From contig CAKTVL010000004.1 in NCBI GenBank assembly GCA_934623575.1, positions 30,390-94,389 on the forward strand: 64,000 nucleotides of DNA, in the 5' to 3' direction. The position numbers were made by a program, and so were the translations under genes. The notes under the pieces are model-generated. The model ran no database searches, was not told where the DNA came from, and saw nothing but the letters and a program-made list of their open reading frames with translations. Below are positions 9,410 through 17,641 of the stretch, piece by piece. Within the stretch, counting starts at the first letter, position 1. Every line of letters starts with the position of its first letter. This DNA is from an uncultured Oscillospiraceae bacterium (GTDB taxonomy: Bacteria; Bacillota; Clostridia; Oscillospirales; Oscillospiraceae).

Positions 9410-10441
9410 ATGCTTACCGTACTGCTGCCTGAAAATGAACACAGCGGCGCCCTGCGGGGCCTGCTGGTGCCCCTGCTGCCGCCGGGCAGCGTCATCCGCG
9501 ACCCGGACGAGGGGCTGGACGGCCTGGAGGGCCGGCGGCTGCTGTTTGCCGTGGCCCTGGACGAGAGCGGCTGCAATATGGCCTACTACCGCATGCTCTC
9601 CCGCCTGCGGCGGGATGCGGCGCTGCTGGAGGGCTGCGTGGCCGGGTGCGTGGTCACCGGGGTGGGGGAGTTCTACACCAAGGACGTGGCCCGGGACATG
9701 GTCTTTGCCGCCAACCAGGCGGGCTGCGGCTTTCTGGGCCGCCCGCTGGTGGAGGCCACCGGCTCCCTGCGGAATTTCCGCACCCAGGCCCAGATCGGCG
9801 GCACCGACGAGGTCACGGCCTTCCACGCCGCCGTAAAAGAGCTGCTCTCCCGTCTGGCGGGCTGGGAAAAGCCCGCGCCCATCCGCCATTTGCTGGCGCT
9901 CCACGCCTCCCAGCGCGCCACGTCCAACACCCTGGCCCTGTGGGAGCTGGTGAAGGCCGGGCTGCCGGAGGACATCGACGTGGAGGAGATCTGCCTGCGC
10001 AACGGCACCATGGCCGACTGCAACGGGTGCAGCTACACCGCCTGCCTGCACTTCGGCGAGCAGGGCGGCTGCTTCTACGGCGGCCCCATGGTGGACGAGG
10101 TCTATCCCGCCGTCCGCCGGTGCGACGCGCTGGTGATGCTGTGCGCCAACTATAACGACGCCCTGGCGGCCAACCTGACGGCCTGCGTCAACCGCCTGAC
10201 GGCCCTGTTCCGCCAGACCCGGATGTACGACAAGCGGCTCTTCGGCCTGATCGTCTCTGGCTACTCCGGCGGCGACCTGCTGGCCCGGCAGCTGATCTCG
10301 GCGCTGAACATGAACAAGTCCTTCTATCTGCCGCCCCATTTCTCCCTGCTGGAGACCGCCAACGAGCGGGGCAGCCTGGTGAAGCTGCCGGGTATCGCGG
10401 AGCAGGCGGCGGCCTTTGCCCGCCACATGGCCCGGAGCTGA
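9410..10441 (+). CDS. FMN-dependent NADPH reductase / iron-sulfur flavoprotein-like
   Basis: 343 residues. The C-terminal half has the flavodoxin-like layout of NADPH-dependent FMN reductases: LLALHASQRATSNT as the phosphate loop, then a cysteine cluster DCNGCSYTACLHF...GGCFY where iron-sulfur flavoproteins bind a cluster, then LVMLCANYND. The N-terminal 170 residues are less familiar. A ferredoxin follows, so electron transfer between ferredoxin, flavin and the adjacent dehydrogenase-like protein is plausible. Substrate unknown. Confidence 0.75.
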   Translation: MLTVLLPENEHSGALRGLLVPLLPPGSVIRDPDEGLDGLEGRRLLFAVALDESGCNMAYYRMLSRLRRDAALLEGCVAGCVVTGVGEFYTKDVARDMVFAANQAGCGFLGRPLVEATGSLRNFRTQAQIGGTDEVTAFHAAVKELLSRLAGWEKPAPIRHLLALHASQRATSNTLALWELVKAGLPEDIDVEEICLRNGTMADCNGCSYTACLHFGEQGGCFYGGPMVDEVYPAVRRCDALVMLCANYNDALAANLTACVNRLTALFRQTRMYDKRLFGLIVSGYSGGDLLARQLISALNMNKSFYLPPHFSLLETANERGSLVKLPGIAEQAAAFARHMARS

Positions 10442-10510
10442 CGAAGGGGGAATAGCGCCGGGGAAAAGCGGGGAAAATACTTCCATCCTGACAGGAAGGA
10501 GGTGCTTTTC

Positions 10511-10702
10511 ATGCAGGCAATGGTGCTGGAAAAGGCGTGCATCCAGTGCGGGCTGTGCGCGTCGCTGTGCCCGGAGGTGTTCACGCTGGACGCCGGCGAG
10601 CCGGCCCGGGTGACGGCGGACCCCATCCCCGACGAGCAGAAGATCGGCGTGCAGGAGGCGGCGGACAGCTGCCCGGTGGCGGCCATCCAGGTCCGGGCGT
10701 GA
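10511..10702 (+). CDS. Single-cluster [4Fe-4S] ferredoxin
   Basis: 63 residues. CIQCGLC followed by LCPEVF near the N-terminus and DSCPVAAI near the C-terminus match the Thermotoga-type monocluster ferredoxin. The ATG at 10511 is chosen over an in-frame GTG at 10502 because AGGAAGGAGGT at 10493-10503 sits at the correct distance only for the former. It is last in the operon and the likely electron partner of the preceding flavoprotein. Confidence 0.9.
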   Translation: MQAMVLEKACIQCGLCASLCPEVFTLDAGEPARVTADPIPDEQKIGVQEAADSCPVAAIQVRA

Positions 10703-10741
10703 AAAACCCGGCGGAAAAGGCTTTTTCAAGGAAAAAAGCAC

Positions 10742-10770
10742 TTTACAACGGGAAAATTATGTGGTAATAT
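10742..10770 (+). promoter_or_regulatory. Promoter of rpsO
   Basis: TTTACA at 10742-10747 and TAATAT at 10765-10770, spacer 17 bp. The leader (about 105 nt) starts with a perfect hairpin GTACGC-gctgt-GCGTAC (10777-10793). S15 often represses its own mRNA through leader structure, so this region is a candidate autoregulatory site (inference). Confidence 0.7.
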
Positions 10771-10880
10771 CACAAAGTACGCGCTGTGCGTACATGACCC
10801 CTGTCTTAGCGGCGCGGAGCGTTCCATCTCTCCCCCGACTCAGGCTGCGGGCGTATTTCAAGAAAGGTGGAAACACAACC

Positions 10881-11147
10881 ATGATGCTGAAAGACCAGAA
10901 GACCTCTATCATCGAGGCCAATCGCACCCACGAGACCGACACCGGCTCCCCCGAGGTCCAGGTGGCCATCCTCACCGAGCGTATCAACCAGCTGACCGCT
11001 CACCTGAAGGTCCATCCCCATGACTTCCACAGCCGCCGCGGTATGCAGATGATGATCGGTAAGCGCCGTCGTCTGCTGGACTATCTGGCCAAGAAGGACA
11101 TCGAGCGTTATCGTGCCCTGATCGCCAAGCTGGGTCTGCGTAAGTAA
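10881..11147 (+). CDS. rpsO: 30S ribosomal protein S15
   Basis: 88 residues, the usual length, with the conserved [16 protein letters not shown] and HDFHSRRG motifs and a basic C-terminus. It binds 16S rRNA in the central domain. Start is the ATG after AAAGGTGG. The gene is followed by pnp, the same order as in many bacteria. Confidence 0.98.
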   Translation: MMLKDQKTSIIEANRTHETDTGSPEVQVAILTERINQLTAHLKVHPHDFHSRRGMQMMIGKRRRLLDYLAKKDIERYRALIAKLGLRK

Positions 11148-11156
11148 GCTGAAACA

Positions 11157-11188
11157 GGGTGATGTGCCTGCGCGCATCACCCTTCTTT
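11157..11188 (+). terminator. Terminator or attenuator after rpsO
   Basis: GGGTGATG (11157-11164) pairs with CATCACCC (11175-11182), followed by TTCTTTC. The T-tract is weak, so partial readthrough into pnp is likely. Confidence 0.65.
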
Positions 11189-11217
11189 CACATTCTGCGC
11201 CGTGGACAAATTGACCC

Positions 11218-11273
11218 TTAGCAGTTGAAAATACGCCGAAGCCGCCGGGCCTCGGGGCATTTTCAAGTGCTAA
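11218..11273 (+). promoter_or_regulatory. Long stem-loop in the pnp leader
   Basis: TTAGCAGTTGAAAAT (11218-11232) pairs with ATTTTCAAGTGCTAA (11259-11273) with one G-G mismatch, capped by an inner GC hairpin. The position, directly before pnp, recalls the RNase III and PNPase-controlled leader hairpin of enterobacterial pnp. Function here is inferred. Confidence 0.6.
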
Positions 11274-11323
11274 CGGCGATGCGTCGCGGACAGAGTGACA
11301 TCTTATAAAAAAGGAGAAATGAC

Positions 11324-13474
11324 ATGTCAACGATCATCACCAAGCGCCAGTTCCCCCACTACCACAAGTACACCATGGACCTGGCCGGCCGTCCCCTGAC
11401 CCTGGAGGTGGGCAAGCTGGCCGAGCTGGCCAACGCCGCCGTCATGGTGGGCTATGGCGACACCCGCGTCCTCTGCTGCGTCACCGCAGCGCCCCGTCCC
11501 CGTGACGGCATCGACTTCTTCCCCCTGAGCGTGGACTTTGAGGAGAAGATGTACTCCGTGGGCCGCATCCCCGGCAGCTTCAACCGCCGCGAGGGCCGCC
11601 CCGGCGAGAAGGGCATCCTGACCTCCCGCGTCATCGACCGCCCCATCCGCCCCCTGTTCCCCTATGATTTCCGTAATGACGTGTCCGTGATGTGCACCGT
11701 CATGGCGCAGGATCACGACTGCTCCGCCGAGGTGGCCGCTCTGATCGGTACCTCCGCCGCGCTGGCCATCTCCGACATCCCCTGGAACGGCCCTGTGGCC
11801 GCGCTGAAGGTCGGCCTGGTGGACGGCAAGCTGGTATTCAACCCCGACAGCGAGCAGCGAAAGGTCAGCGATCTGGACGTCACCGTGGTCTCCACCGGCA
11901 AGAAGGTGGTCATGATCGAGGCCGGCGCCAACGAGGTGCCCAACGACGTGATGTTCGAGGCCATCCAGAAGGCCCACGAGGAGAACCAGAAGCAGATCGC
12001 CCTCATCAACCAGATGGTGGCCGAGATCGGCAAGCCCAAGTTCGACTATCCCCACGCCGACTTCAACTACGAGCTGTTCAATAAGATCACCGAGGACTTC
12101 ATGGACGAGGCCAAGGCCGCCATGGACACCGACGACAAGAACGTCCGCGAGCAGCGCTGGAACGCCATGATCGAAAAGTGGCACGAGAAGTATCTGGAAG
12201 AGTATCCCAACATGGATCAGTACCTGGAGGAGATCACCTACAAGTTCCAGAAGATGATCGTGAAGAAGTGGCTGCTGGAGGGTCATCGCGTGGATGGCCG
12301 TCAGAAGAACGAGATCCGTCCTCTGGACGCCGAGGTGGGCGTTCTGCCCCGCGTCCACGGCTCCGGCCTGTTCACCCGCGGCCAGACGCAGGTGCTGTCC
12401 GTCTGCACGCTGGACACCCTGTCCGCCAACCAGAAGCTGGACACCATCTGGGAGGAGACGGAGAAGCGCTACATGCACCACTACAACTTCCCCGGCTACT
12501 CCGTGGGCGAGGCAAAGCCCGCCCGCAGCCCCGGCCGCCGCGAGATCGGCCACGGTGCGCTGGCTGAGCGCGCCCTGCTGCCCGTCATTCCCCCGGTGGA
12601 GGAGTTCCCCTACGCCATCCGCGTGGTGAGCGAGGTGGTGTCCTCCAACGGCTCCACCTCCCAGGGCTCCATCTGCGGCAGCACCCTGGCGCTGATGGAC
12701 GCCGGTGTGCCCATCAAGGCCCCGGTGGCCGGCATCTCCTGCGGCCTGATCCAGGACGACGACGGCTCCTTCACCACCTTCATCGACATCCAGGGCGTGG
12801 AGGACTTCCACGGCGAGATGGACTTCAAGGTGGCCGGCACCAAGAAGGGCATCACCGCCATTCAGATGGACCTGAAGAACGACGGCCTGACCATGGAGAT
12901 CATCAAGAACGCGCTGGACATCACCTATGATGCCCGCTGCCAGATCCTGGACCAGGTGATGCTGCCCTGTATCGCCGAGCCGCGGCCTGAGGTCAGCAAG
13001 TACGCCCCCAAGATGATCACCATGCACATCGACCCGGACAAGATCCGCGACGTCATCGGCAAGGGCGGCAGCGTCATCCAGAAGATCGTGGCCGAGTCCG
13101 GCGCCAAGATCGACATCGACGACGACGGCACCATCCACATCGCCTCCCCCGACGCCGAGAGCTGCGAGAAGGCCAAGAAGTGCATCGACGACATCGTGTT
13201 CGTGCCCGAGGTGGGCCAGCTGTACTACGGCCGCGTGGTGCGCCTGATGACCTTCGGCGCCTTCGTGGAGCTGGCGCCCGGCAAGGACGGTCTGGTGCAT
13301 ATCTCCAAGCTGGCCGACAAGCGCATTGAGAAGGTGGAGGACGCCTGCAAGATCGGCGACATGATGTGGGTCAAGGTCACCGAGATCGACGAGAAGGGCC
13401 GCGTGAACTTGAGCCACAAGGACGCTATGAAGGAGATCGCCGCCAAGGAAGCCGCCGGCGAGCCCATCAAGTAA
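11324..13474 (+). CDS. pnp: Polyribonucleotide nucleotidyltransferase (PNPase)
   Basis: 716 residues, normal size. Two RNase PH-like halves are visible (RPGEKGILTSRVIDRPIRP in the first, ERALLPVIPP and GSTSQGSICGSTLALMDAG in the second). A KH domain follows with VIGKGGSVIQ at about residue 578, then an S1 RNA-binding domain from about 622. It degrades RNA 3' to 5' by phosphorolysis. AAGGAG at 11311-11316 sets the start. Confidence 0.98.
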   Translation: MSTIITKRQFPHYHKYTMDLAGRPLTLEVGKLAELANAAVMVGYGDTRVLCCVTAAPRPRDGIDFFPLSVDFEEKMYSVGRIPGSFNRREGRPGEKGILTSRVIDRPIRPLFPYDFRNDVSVMCTVMAQDHDCSAEVAALIGTSAALAISDIPWNGPVAALKVGLVDGKLVFNPDSEQRKVSDLDVTVVSTGKKVVMIEAGANEVPNDVMFEAIQKAHEENQKQIALINQMVAEIGKPKFDYPHADFNYELFNKITEDFMDEAKAAMDTDDKNVREQRWNAMIEKWHEKYLEEYPNMDQYLEEITYKFQKMIVKKWLLEGHRVDGRQKNEIRPLDAEVGVLPRVHGSGLFTRGQTQVLSVCTLDTLSANQKLDTIWEETEKRYMHHYNFPGYSVGEAKPARSPGRREIGHGALAERALLPVIPPVEEFPYAIRVVSEVVSSNGSTSQGSICGSTLALMDAGVPIKAPVAGISCGLIQDDDGSFTTFIDIQGVEDFHGEMDFKVAGTKKGITAIQMDLKNDGLTMEIIKNALDITYDARCQILDQVMLPCIAEPRPEVSKYAPKMITMHIDPDKIRDVIGKGGSVIQKIVAESGAKIDIDDDGTIHIASPDAESCEKAKKCIDDIVFVPEVGQLYYGRVVRLMTFGAFVELAPGKDGLVHISKLADKRIEKVEDACKIGDMMWVKVTEIDEKGRVNLSHKDAMKEIAAKEAAGEPIK

Positions 13475-13489
13475 AGAGAAACACCCTGA

Positions 13490-13518
13490 CAGGGCGGGCG
13501 CAGCGCCCGCCCTGTTTT
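13490..13518 (+). terminator. Terminator after pnp
   Basis: Perfect 11-bp stem CAGGGCGGGCG / CGCCCGCCCTG with a 3-nt loop, then TTTT. The ribosome site of the next gene begins 6 nt later, so it may act as an attenuator within a longer transcript. Confidence 0.8.
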
Positions 13519-13537
13519 GCAGAAAGGAGAAGGTCTC

Positions 13538-13957
13538 ATGGACTATCGCAGATTCGGAAACAGCGTATATATCCGCATGGACAGAGGCGAGGAGATCGTG
13601 GAACAGTTGCGGACAGTGTGCGAAAAAGAGAAGATCACGCTGGCGTCCGTCAGCGCCCTCGGCGCGGTGAATGATTTTACCGCCGGTGTGTTCCATACCG
13701 ACACGAAACAGTACGTCTCCCATCAGTTCACCGGCGCTTTCGAGATCGTGTCCCTGACAGGCAGCGTCACCACCATGGACGGAGCGTTTTATGCCCACCT
13801 GCATATGTCCGCCGGAGACGAGACCGGCCATGTGTGGGGCGGCCACCTGAACCGCGCCGTCGTCAGCGCCACCTGCGAAATGGTGGTGCAGGTGTCCGAC
13901 GGCACGGTGGAGCGCACCTTTGACCCGGACGTGGGGCTGAACCTGTTCCGGTTCTGA
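13538..13957 (+). CDS. PPC (DUF296) domain protein
   Basis: 139 residues. GNSVYIRMDRGEEIVEQL, SALGAVNDFTAGVF and HLHMSAGDE are typical of the plants-and-prokaryotes conserved (PPC/DUF296) fold, a small trimeric domain that in bacteria stands alone. No enzymatic role is established. Start at 13538 follows AAGGAG; an upstream in-frame codon at 13517 overlaps the terminator and is unlikely. Confidence 0.85.
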   Translation: MDYRRFGNSVYIRMDRGEEIVEQLRTVCEKEKITLASVSALGAVNDFTAGVFHTDTKQYVSHQFTGAFEIVSLTGSVTTMDGAFYAHLHMSAGDETGHVWGGHLNRAVVSATCEMVVQVSDGTVERTFDPDVGLNLFRF

Positions 13958-13970
13958 GGAGGTCCCGCCC

Positions 13971-15338
13971 ATGTCCGATACCATTGCCGCCATCGCCACC
14001 CCCGGCCAGCCCAGCGCCATCGGCATCCTGCGCCTGTCCGGGCCGGATACCTGCGCCGCGCTGGACGCGGTGTTCCGCGCCAAAAACGGCAGAAGCGCCG
14101 CCGGACAGACGCCCCGCCTTATGGTGCTGGGCGACCTGCTGGACGAGACCGGCCGGGTCATCGACAGCGTGCTGTGCGTCCGCTTTCCCGCGCCCCACAG
14201 CTACACCGGCGAGGACTGCGCCGAGCTGCACTGCCACGGCAGCCCCATCGTGCTGGACGCCGCGCTCCGCGCCCTGTTCGCCGCCGGGTGCCGCCAGGCG
14301 CTGCCCGGCGAGTTCACCAAGCGCGCCTTTCTTAACAGGCAGCTGGACCTGCTGCAGGCGGAGTCCGTGGCCGATCTCATCGACGCCGAGACGGCGGAGC
14401 AGGCCCACAACGCCGTCTGCCAGCTCTCCGGCGCATTGAGCCGCACCGTGGACCGTATCTACGACGGCCTTATGGACATGGCCGCCCGGTTCTACGCCGT
14501 GGTGGACTACCCCGACGAGGACATTGAGGACCTGCAGCGTGAGCAGATGCTGGACACCCTCCGCACCGCCCAGAACGACTTGGAAGCGCTGGTGGCCGGG
14601 TTCTCCCGGGGCCGCCTGCTGAAGCAGGGCGTGCCCACGGTGCTGCTGGGCAAGCCTAACGCCGGAAAATCCTCCCTGCTGAACGCCCTGTTGGGCTATG
14701 ATCGGGCCATCGTCACCGACATCGCCGGCACCACCCGGGACACCGTGGAGGAGAAGGTCACCGTGGGCGGCGTGCTGCTGCGGCTCATCGACACCGCCGG
14801 CATCCGCGCCGGCGGCGACGCCGTAGAGGCCCTGGGCGTGGAGCGCAGCCGCGCCGCGGCCCAGCGGGCGTCCCTGGCCATTCTGGTGCTGGACGGCTCT
14901 CAGCCCCTGACCGACGAGGACGAGGCCGCCATCGCCCTGGCCCAGGCCGTGCCCCACCTGATCGTGGCCGTCAACAAGAGCGACCTGCCCCGTGCGCTGG
15001 ACGTCGGCGCGCTGGCCGACCGCTTCGACAACGTGACCTCCGTCTCCGCCGCCACCGGCGCGGGGCTGGACACCCTCACCGCCGCCATCGCCGCCCAGTT
15101 CCCGTCGGGCGAGACTACCGGCGGCGCGCTGCTGACCAACGCCCGTCAGGCGGACGCCGCCAACCGCGCCCTCTCCGCCGTGGCCGAGGCCCGCGGCGCC
15201 CTGCGCATCGGCATGACCCCCGACGTGGTGCTCACCGACTGCGAGGCCGCTCTCTCCGCCCTGGGCGAGCTCAACGGCAGGCAGGTCAGGGACGATCTGG
15301 TGGACACCATTTTCTCCCGCTTCTGCGTGGGGAAATAG
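13971..15338 (+). CDS. mnmE: tRNA modification GTPase MnmE
   Basis: 455 residues. The N-terminal folate-binding domain starts with the DTIAAIATP motif, the G1 loop GKPNAGKSS lies at about residue 226, DIAGTTRDT is switch I/G2, DTAG is G3 and NKSD is G4. The C-terminus ends in FCVGK, carrying the cysteine needed for 5-carboxymethylaminomethyl modification of tRNA wobble uridine. The partner mnmG, often adjacent, is not in the window. Confidence 0.97.
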   Translation: MSDTIAAIATPGQPSAIGILRLSGPDTCAALDAVFRAKNGRSAAGQTPRLMVLGDLLDETGRVIDSVLCVRFPAPHSYTGEDCAELHCHGSPIVLDAALRALFAAGCRQALPGEFTKRAFLNRQLDLLQAESVADLIDAETAEQAHNAVCQLSGALSRTVDRIYDGLMDMAARFYAVVDYPDEDIEDLQREQMLDTLRTAQNDLEALVAGFSRGRLLKQGVPTVLLGKPNAGKSSLLNALLGYDRAIVTDIAGTTRDTVEEKVTVGGVLLRLIDTAGIRAGGDAVEALGVERSRAAAQRASLAILVLDGSQPLTDEDEAAIALAQAVPHLIVAVNKSDLPRALDVGALADRFDNVTSVSAATGAGLDTLTAAIAAQFPSGETTGGALLTNARQADAANRALSAVAEARGALRIGMTPDVVLTDCEAALSALGELNGRQVRDDLVDTIFSRFCVGK

Positions 15339-15391
15339 GCGATAGACGCCCGCATTTCTGCTAATATTCTGTATTATTTACAAATTACCTC

Positions 15392-15420
15392 TTTCCCCGG
15401 CGGCCATTCCGTGATATGAT
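15392..15420 (+). promoter_or_regulatory. Promoter of the degV-family gene
   Basis: Extended -10 TGATATGAT at 15412-15420; the -35 position holds only TTTCCC. The intergenic sequence just upstream is AT-rich. Confidence 0.5.
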
Positions 15421-15456
15421 AGCGAAGAAAAAAACGACCCAAGGAGGCTTTTATCC

Positions 15457-16329
15457 ATGCGTGAATATGTCATCATGACCGACAGCTGCTGCGACCTCAC
15501 CGACCACATGGCCAAGGAGCTGGAGCTGACCGTGGTCCCCCTGACCGTCCACATCGACGGCAAGGACTATCCCAACCTGCTGGACGGCAGCGCCATCAGC
15601 TTCGAGGACTTCTATTCCAAGATCCGCAGCGGCGTGCTGGCCACCACCTCCGCCGCCAACGTGGGCCAGTTCCAGGACGCCATGCGCCCCATCCTGGCCG
15701 CCGGCAAGGACATCGTCAGCATCAACTTCTCCAGCGCCCTCTCCACCACCTACCAGAGCGCCGCCATCGCCGCCCAGGACATGAAACAGGAGTTCCCCGA
15801 CGCCAATATCTACGTTATCGACTCCCTCTCCGCCTCCCTGGGCCAGGGACTGCTGCTCTATCTGGCCGTTCAGAAGAAGCGCCAGGGCCTCTCCGCCGAG
15901 GAGCTGGTCCAGTGGGTGGAGGACAACAAGCTCCACGTGGACCACTGGTTCACCGTGGACGACCTGAACTACCTGAAGATGGGCGGCCGTCTCAGCGCCG
16001 GCGCGGCCTTCTTCGGCTCCATGCTCTCCATCAAGCCCGTCATGCACACCTCCGACGAGGGCAAGCTGGTCCCCGTCGCCAAGGTCCGCGGCCGCAAGGC
16101 CAGCCTTAAGGCCCTCATCGACAAGATCGCCGAGCTGGGTATCGAGCCCAGCGAGCAGGTCATGTTCATCTGCCACGCCGACTGCGAGCTGGAGGCCCGC
16201 GCCGTTGCCGAGGAGATGAAGGCCCGCTACGGCGTCAAGGAGGTCTATATCAACTACATCGGGCCTGTGATCGGCAGCCACACGGGGCCGAATACCATGG
16301 GCATCTTCTTCTACGGCACCAAACGCTGA
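15457..16329 (+). CDS. DegV family protein (fatty-acid binding)
   Basis: 290 residues. Begins with VIMTDSCCDL, the DegV N-terminal motif, followed by TTSAANVGQF and NFSSALSTTYQS, the residues around the bound fatty-acid head group. The C-terminus ends with a HTGPNTMG-type motif. Members of this family (FakB in Staphylococcus) present fatty acids to the FakA kinase. No fakA is in the window. Confidence 0.93.
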   Translation: MREYVIMTDSCCDLTDHMAKELELTVVPLTVHIDGKDYPNLLDGSAISFEDFYSKIRSGVLATTSAANVGQFQDAMRPILAAGKDIVSINFSSALSTTYQSAAIAAQDMKQEFPDANIYVIDSLSASLGQGLLLYLAVQKKRQGLSAEELVQWVEDNKLHVDHWFTVDDLNYLKMGGRLSAGAAFFGSMLSIKPVMHTSDEGKLVPVAKVRGRKASLKALIDKIAELGIEPSEQVMFICHADCELEARAVAEEMKARYGVKEVYINYIGPVIGSHTGPNTMGIFFYGTKR

Positions 16330-16346
16330 CACGCGTCTCTTGCGCC

Positions 16347-16479
16347 CTGCCATCGTCAACCCGACTCGACGTACACAAAGTACGCCTTCGTCGGCTTGCC
16401 ATCGGCAGGACACAAGATACGGCCGCTGTCAGGCGAACTTGCACCGCGAAGTACGGCTGCGCCGCCGCGCCTTATCTTG
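16347..16479. repeat. Structured intergenic element, possible dispersed repeat
   Basis: Two back-to-back hairpins fill this gap. The first nests CCTGCC/GGCAGG, CCGAC/GTCGG and CGTAC-acaaa-GTACG. The second is closed by CAAGATA (16413-16419) and TATCTTG (16473-16479). No coding potential and no T-tract, so it is not a simple terminator. Confidence 0.45.
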
Positions 16480-16557
16480 ACGAAGGGTCTGCGGTGACAG
16501 GCCATGCGGCGCACCGGCGCAGGCCGATCGCATACATCAACTTAGGAGGTCACCCCT

Positions 16558-17511
16558 ATGGACTGGCTGGAACTGAAGATCGACACCTCCCACGCGGGGC
16601 TGGACGCCGTGACGGAGCTGCTGGAGCAGCAGGGCGTCACCGGCGTGATGATCGACGACGAGGCGGACTTCCAGAGCTTTCTGGAGAACAACCGCCAGTA
16701 CTGGGACTATGTGGACGACGACCTGCTGGCGCAGAAAAAGGGCGTCAGCCGCGTGACGTTCTATCTGGAGCGCAACGACGAGGCCTACGGCATCGTGGCC
16801 GCCGTGCGCATGGCCATGTCGGAGCTGAAAAAGGACCATCCGGAGTACGCACCCCTGCTGCTGACCATGGAGGATGTGGCCGACGAGGACTGGGAGAGCA
16901 ACTGGAAGCAGTTCTACAAGCCCATGGAGATCGGCAGCCGCCTGCTGGTGGTGCCGGAGTGGGAGGAGGCCGCCGACGCGGAGCGGGTGAAGCTGGTGCT
17001 GAACCCCGGACTGACCTTCGGCACCGGCAGCCACGCCACCACCCGGCTGTGCCTGCAGGCGCTGGATACCCACATCCACGGCGGCGAGCGGGTGCTGGAC
17101 CTGGGCTGCGGCAGCGGCATATTGTCCATCGCCGCCCTGCGGCTGGGCGCGGCGAGCGCCTTCGCCTGCGACATCGACGAGAAGTGCGTGGACGTGGCCT
17201 ATGAGAACGCCGCCCTCAACGGCATCGGAAGGGACCGCTACACCGTCCGCTGGGGCGATGTGCTCACCGACACCGCCCTGCGGCAGGAGATGGGCAGCGG
17301 CTACGACCTGGTGGTGGCCAACATCGTGGCCGACGTCATCAAGGGCCTCAGCCCCCACGTCCGCCCCTTCCTGAAGCCCGGCGGCCTGTTCCTCTGCTCC
17401 GGCATCATCGACGACCGGGCGCAGGAGGTGCTGCAAAAGCTGAAGGACGACGGCTGGGACGTCATCGAGCAGCGCAGCAGCGAGGGCTGGTTCAGCTATC
17501 TGTGCCGATAA
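16558..17511 (+). CDS. prmA: Ribosomal protein L11 methyltransferase
   Basis: 317 residues. N-terminal substrate-recognition domain (MDWLELKIDTSH, DWESNWKQFYKP), then the class I SAM fold with LDLGCGSGILSIAALRLGA at about residue 179 and the NIVADVI motif. It trimethylates ribosomal protein L11. AGGAGG precedes the ATG. Confidence 0.96.
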   Translation: MDWLELKIDTSHAGLDAVTELLEQQGVTGVMIDDEADFQSFLENNRQYWDYVDDDLLAQKKGVSRVTFYLERNDEAYGIVAAVRMAMSELKKDHPEYAPLLLTMEDVADEDWESNWKQFYKPMEIGSRLLVVPEWEEAADAERVKLVLNPGLTFGTGSHATTRLCLQALDTHIHGGERVLDLGCGSGILSIAALRLGAASAFACDIDEKCVDVAYENAALNGIGRDRYTVRWGDVLTDTALRQEMGSGYDLVVANIVADVIKGLSPHVRPFLKPGGLFLCSGIIDDRAQEVLQKLKDDGWDVIEQRSSEGWFSYLCR

Positions 17512-17521
17512 AGACCGATCG

Positions 17522-17551
17522 CGCTCCCCCGGCGACGCCGGGGGAGCGTTT
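17522..17551 (+). terminator. Terminator after prmA
   Basis: 12-bp perfect stem CGCTCCCCCGGC / GCCGGGGGAGCG with loop GAC, then TTTCTG. Confidence 0.75.
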
Positions 17552-17597
17552 CTGCGCCCATAATTCACGGAATGTACTTTTCTTTTCCGCGAAAAGT

Positions 17598-17606
17598 TGC
17601 TATACT
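17598..17606 (+). promoter_or_regulatory. Extended -10 promoter of the DUF4340 operon
   Basis: TGCTATACT; no good -35 hexamer is seen. The lipoprotein ATG lies 36 nt downstream. Confidence 0.5.
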
Positions 17607-17641
17607 GACCGTGTATAAACAAAAGCAAAGGAGAAACCGGT

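Noticed and set aside
7127..10741. 1204-codon open frame on the minus strand
   Set aside because: It is antisense to well-supported genes; high GC makes long shadow frames common. Its translation is low-complexity and has no ribosome site or domain.
11327..14161. 944-codon minus-strand open frame
   Set aside because: Complement of pnp and neighbours; His/Leu/Val-rich shadow frame.
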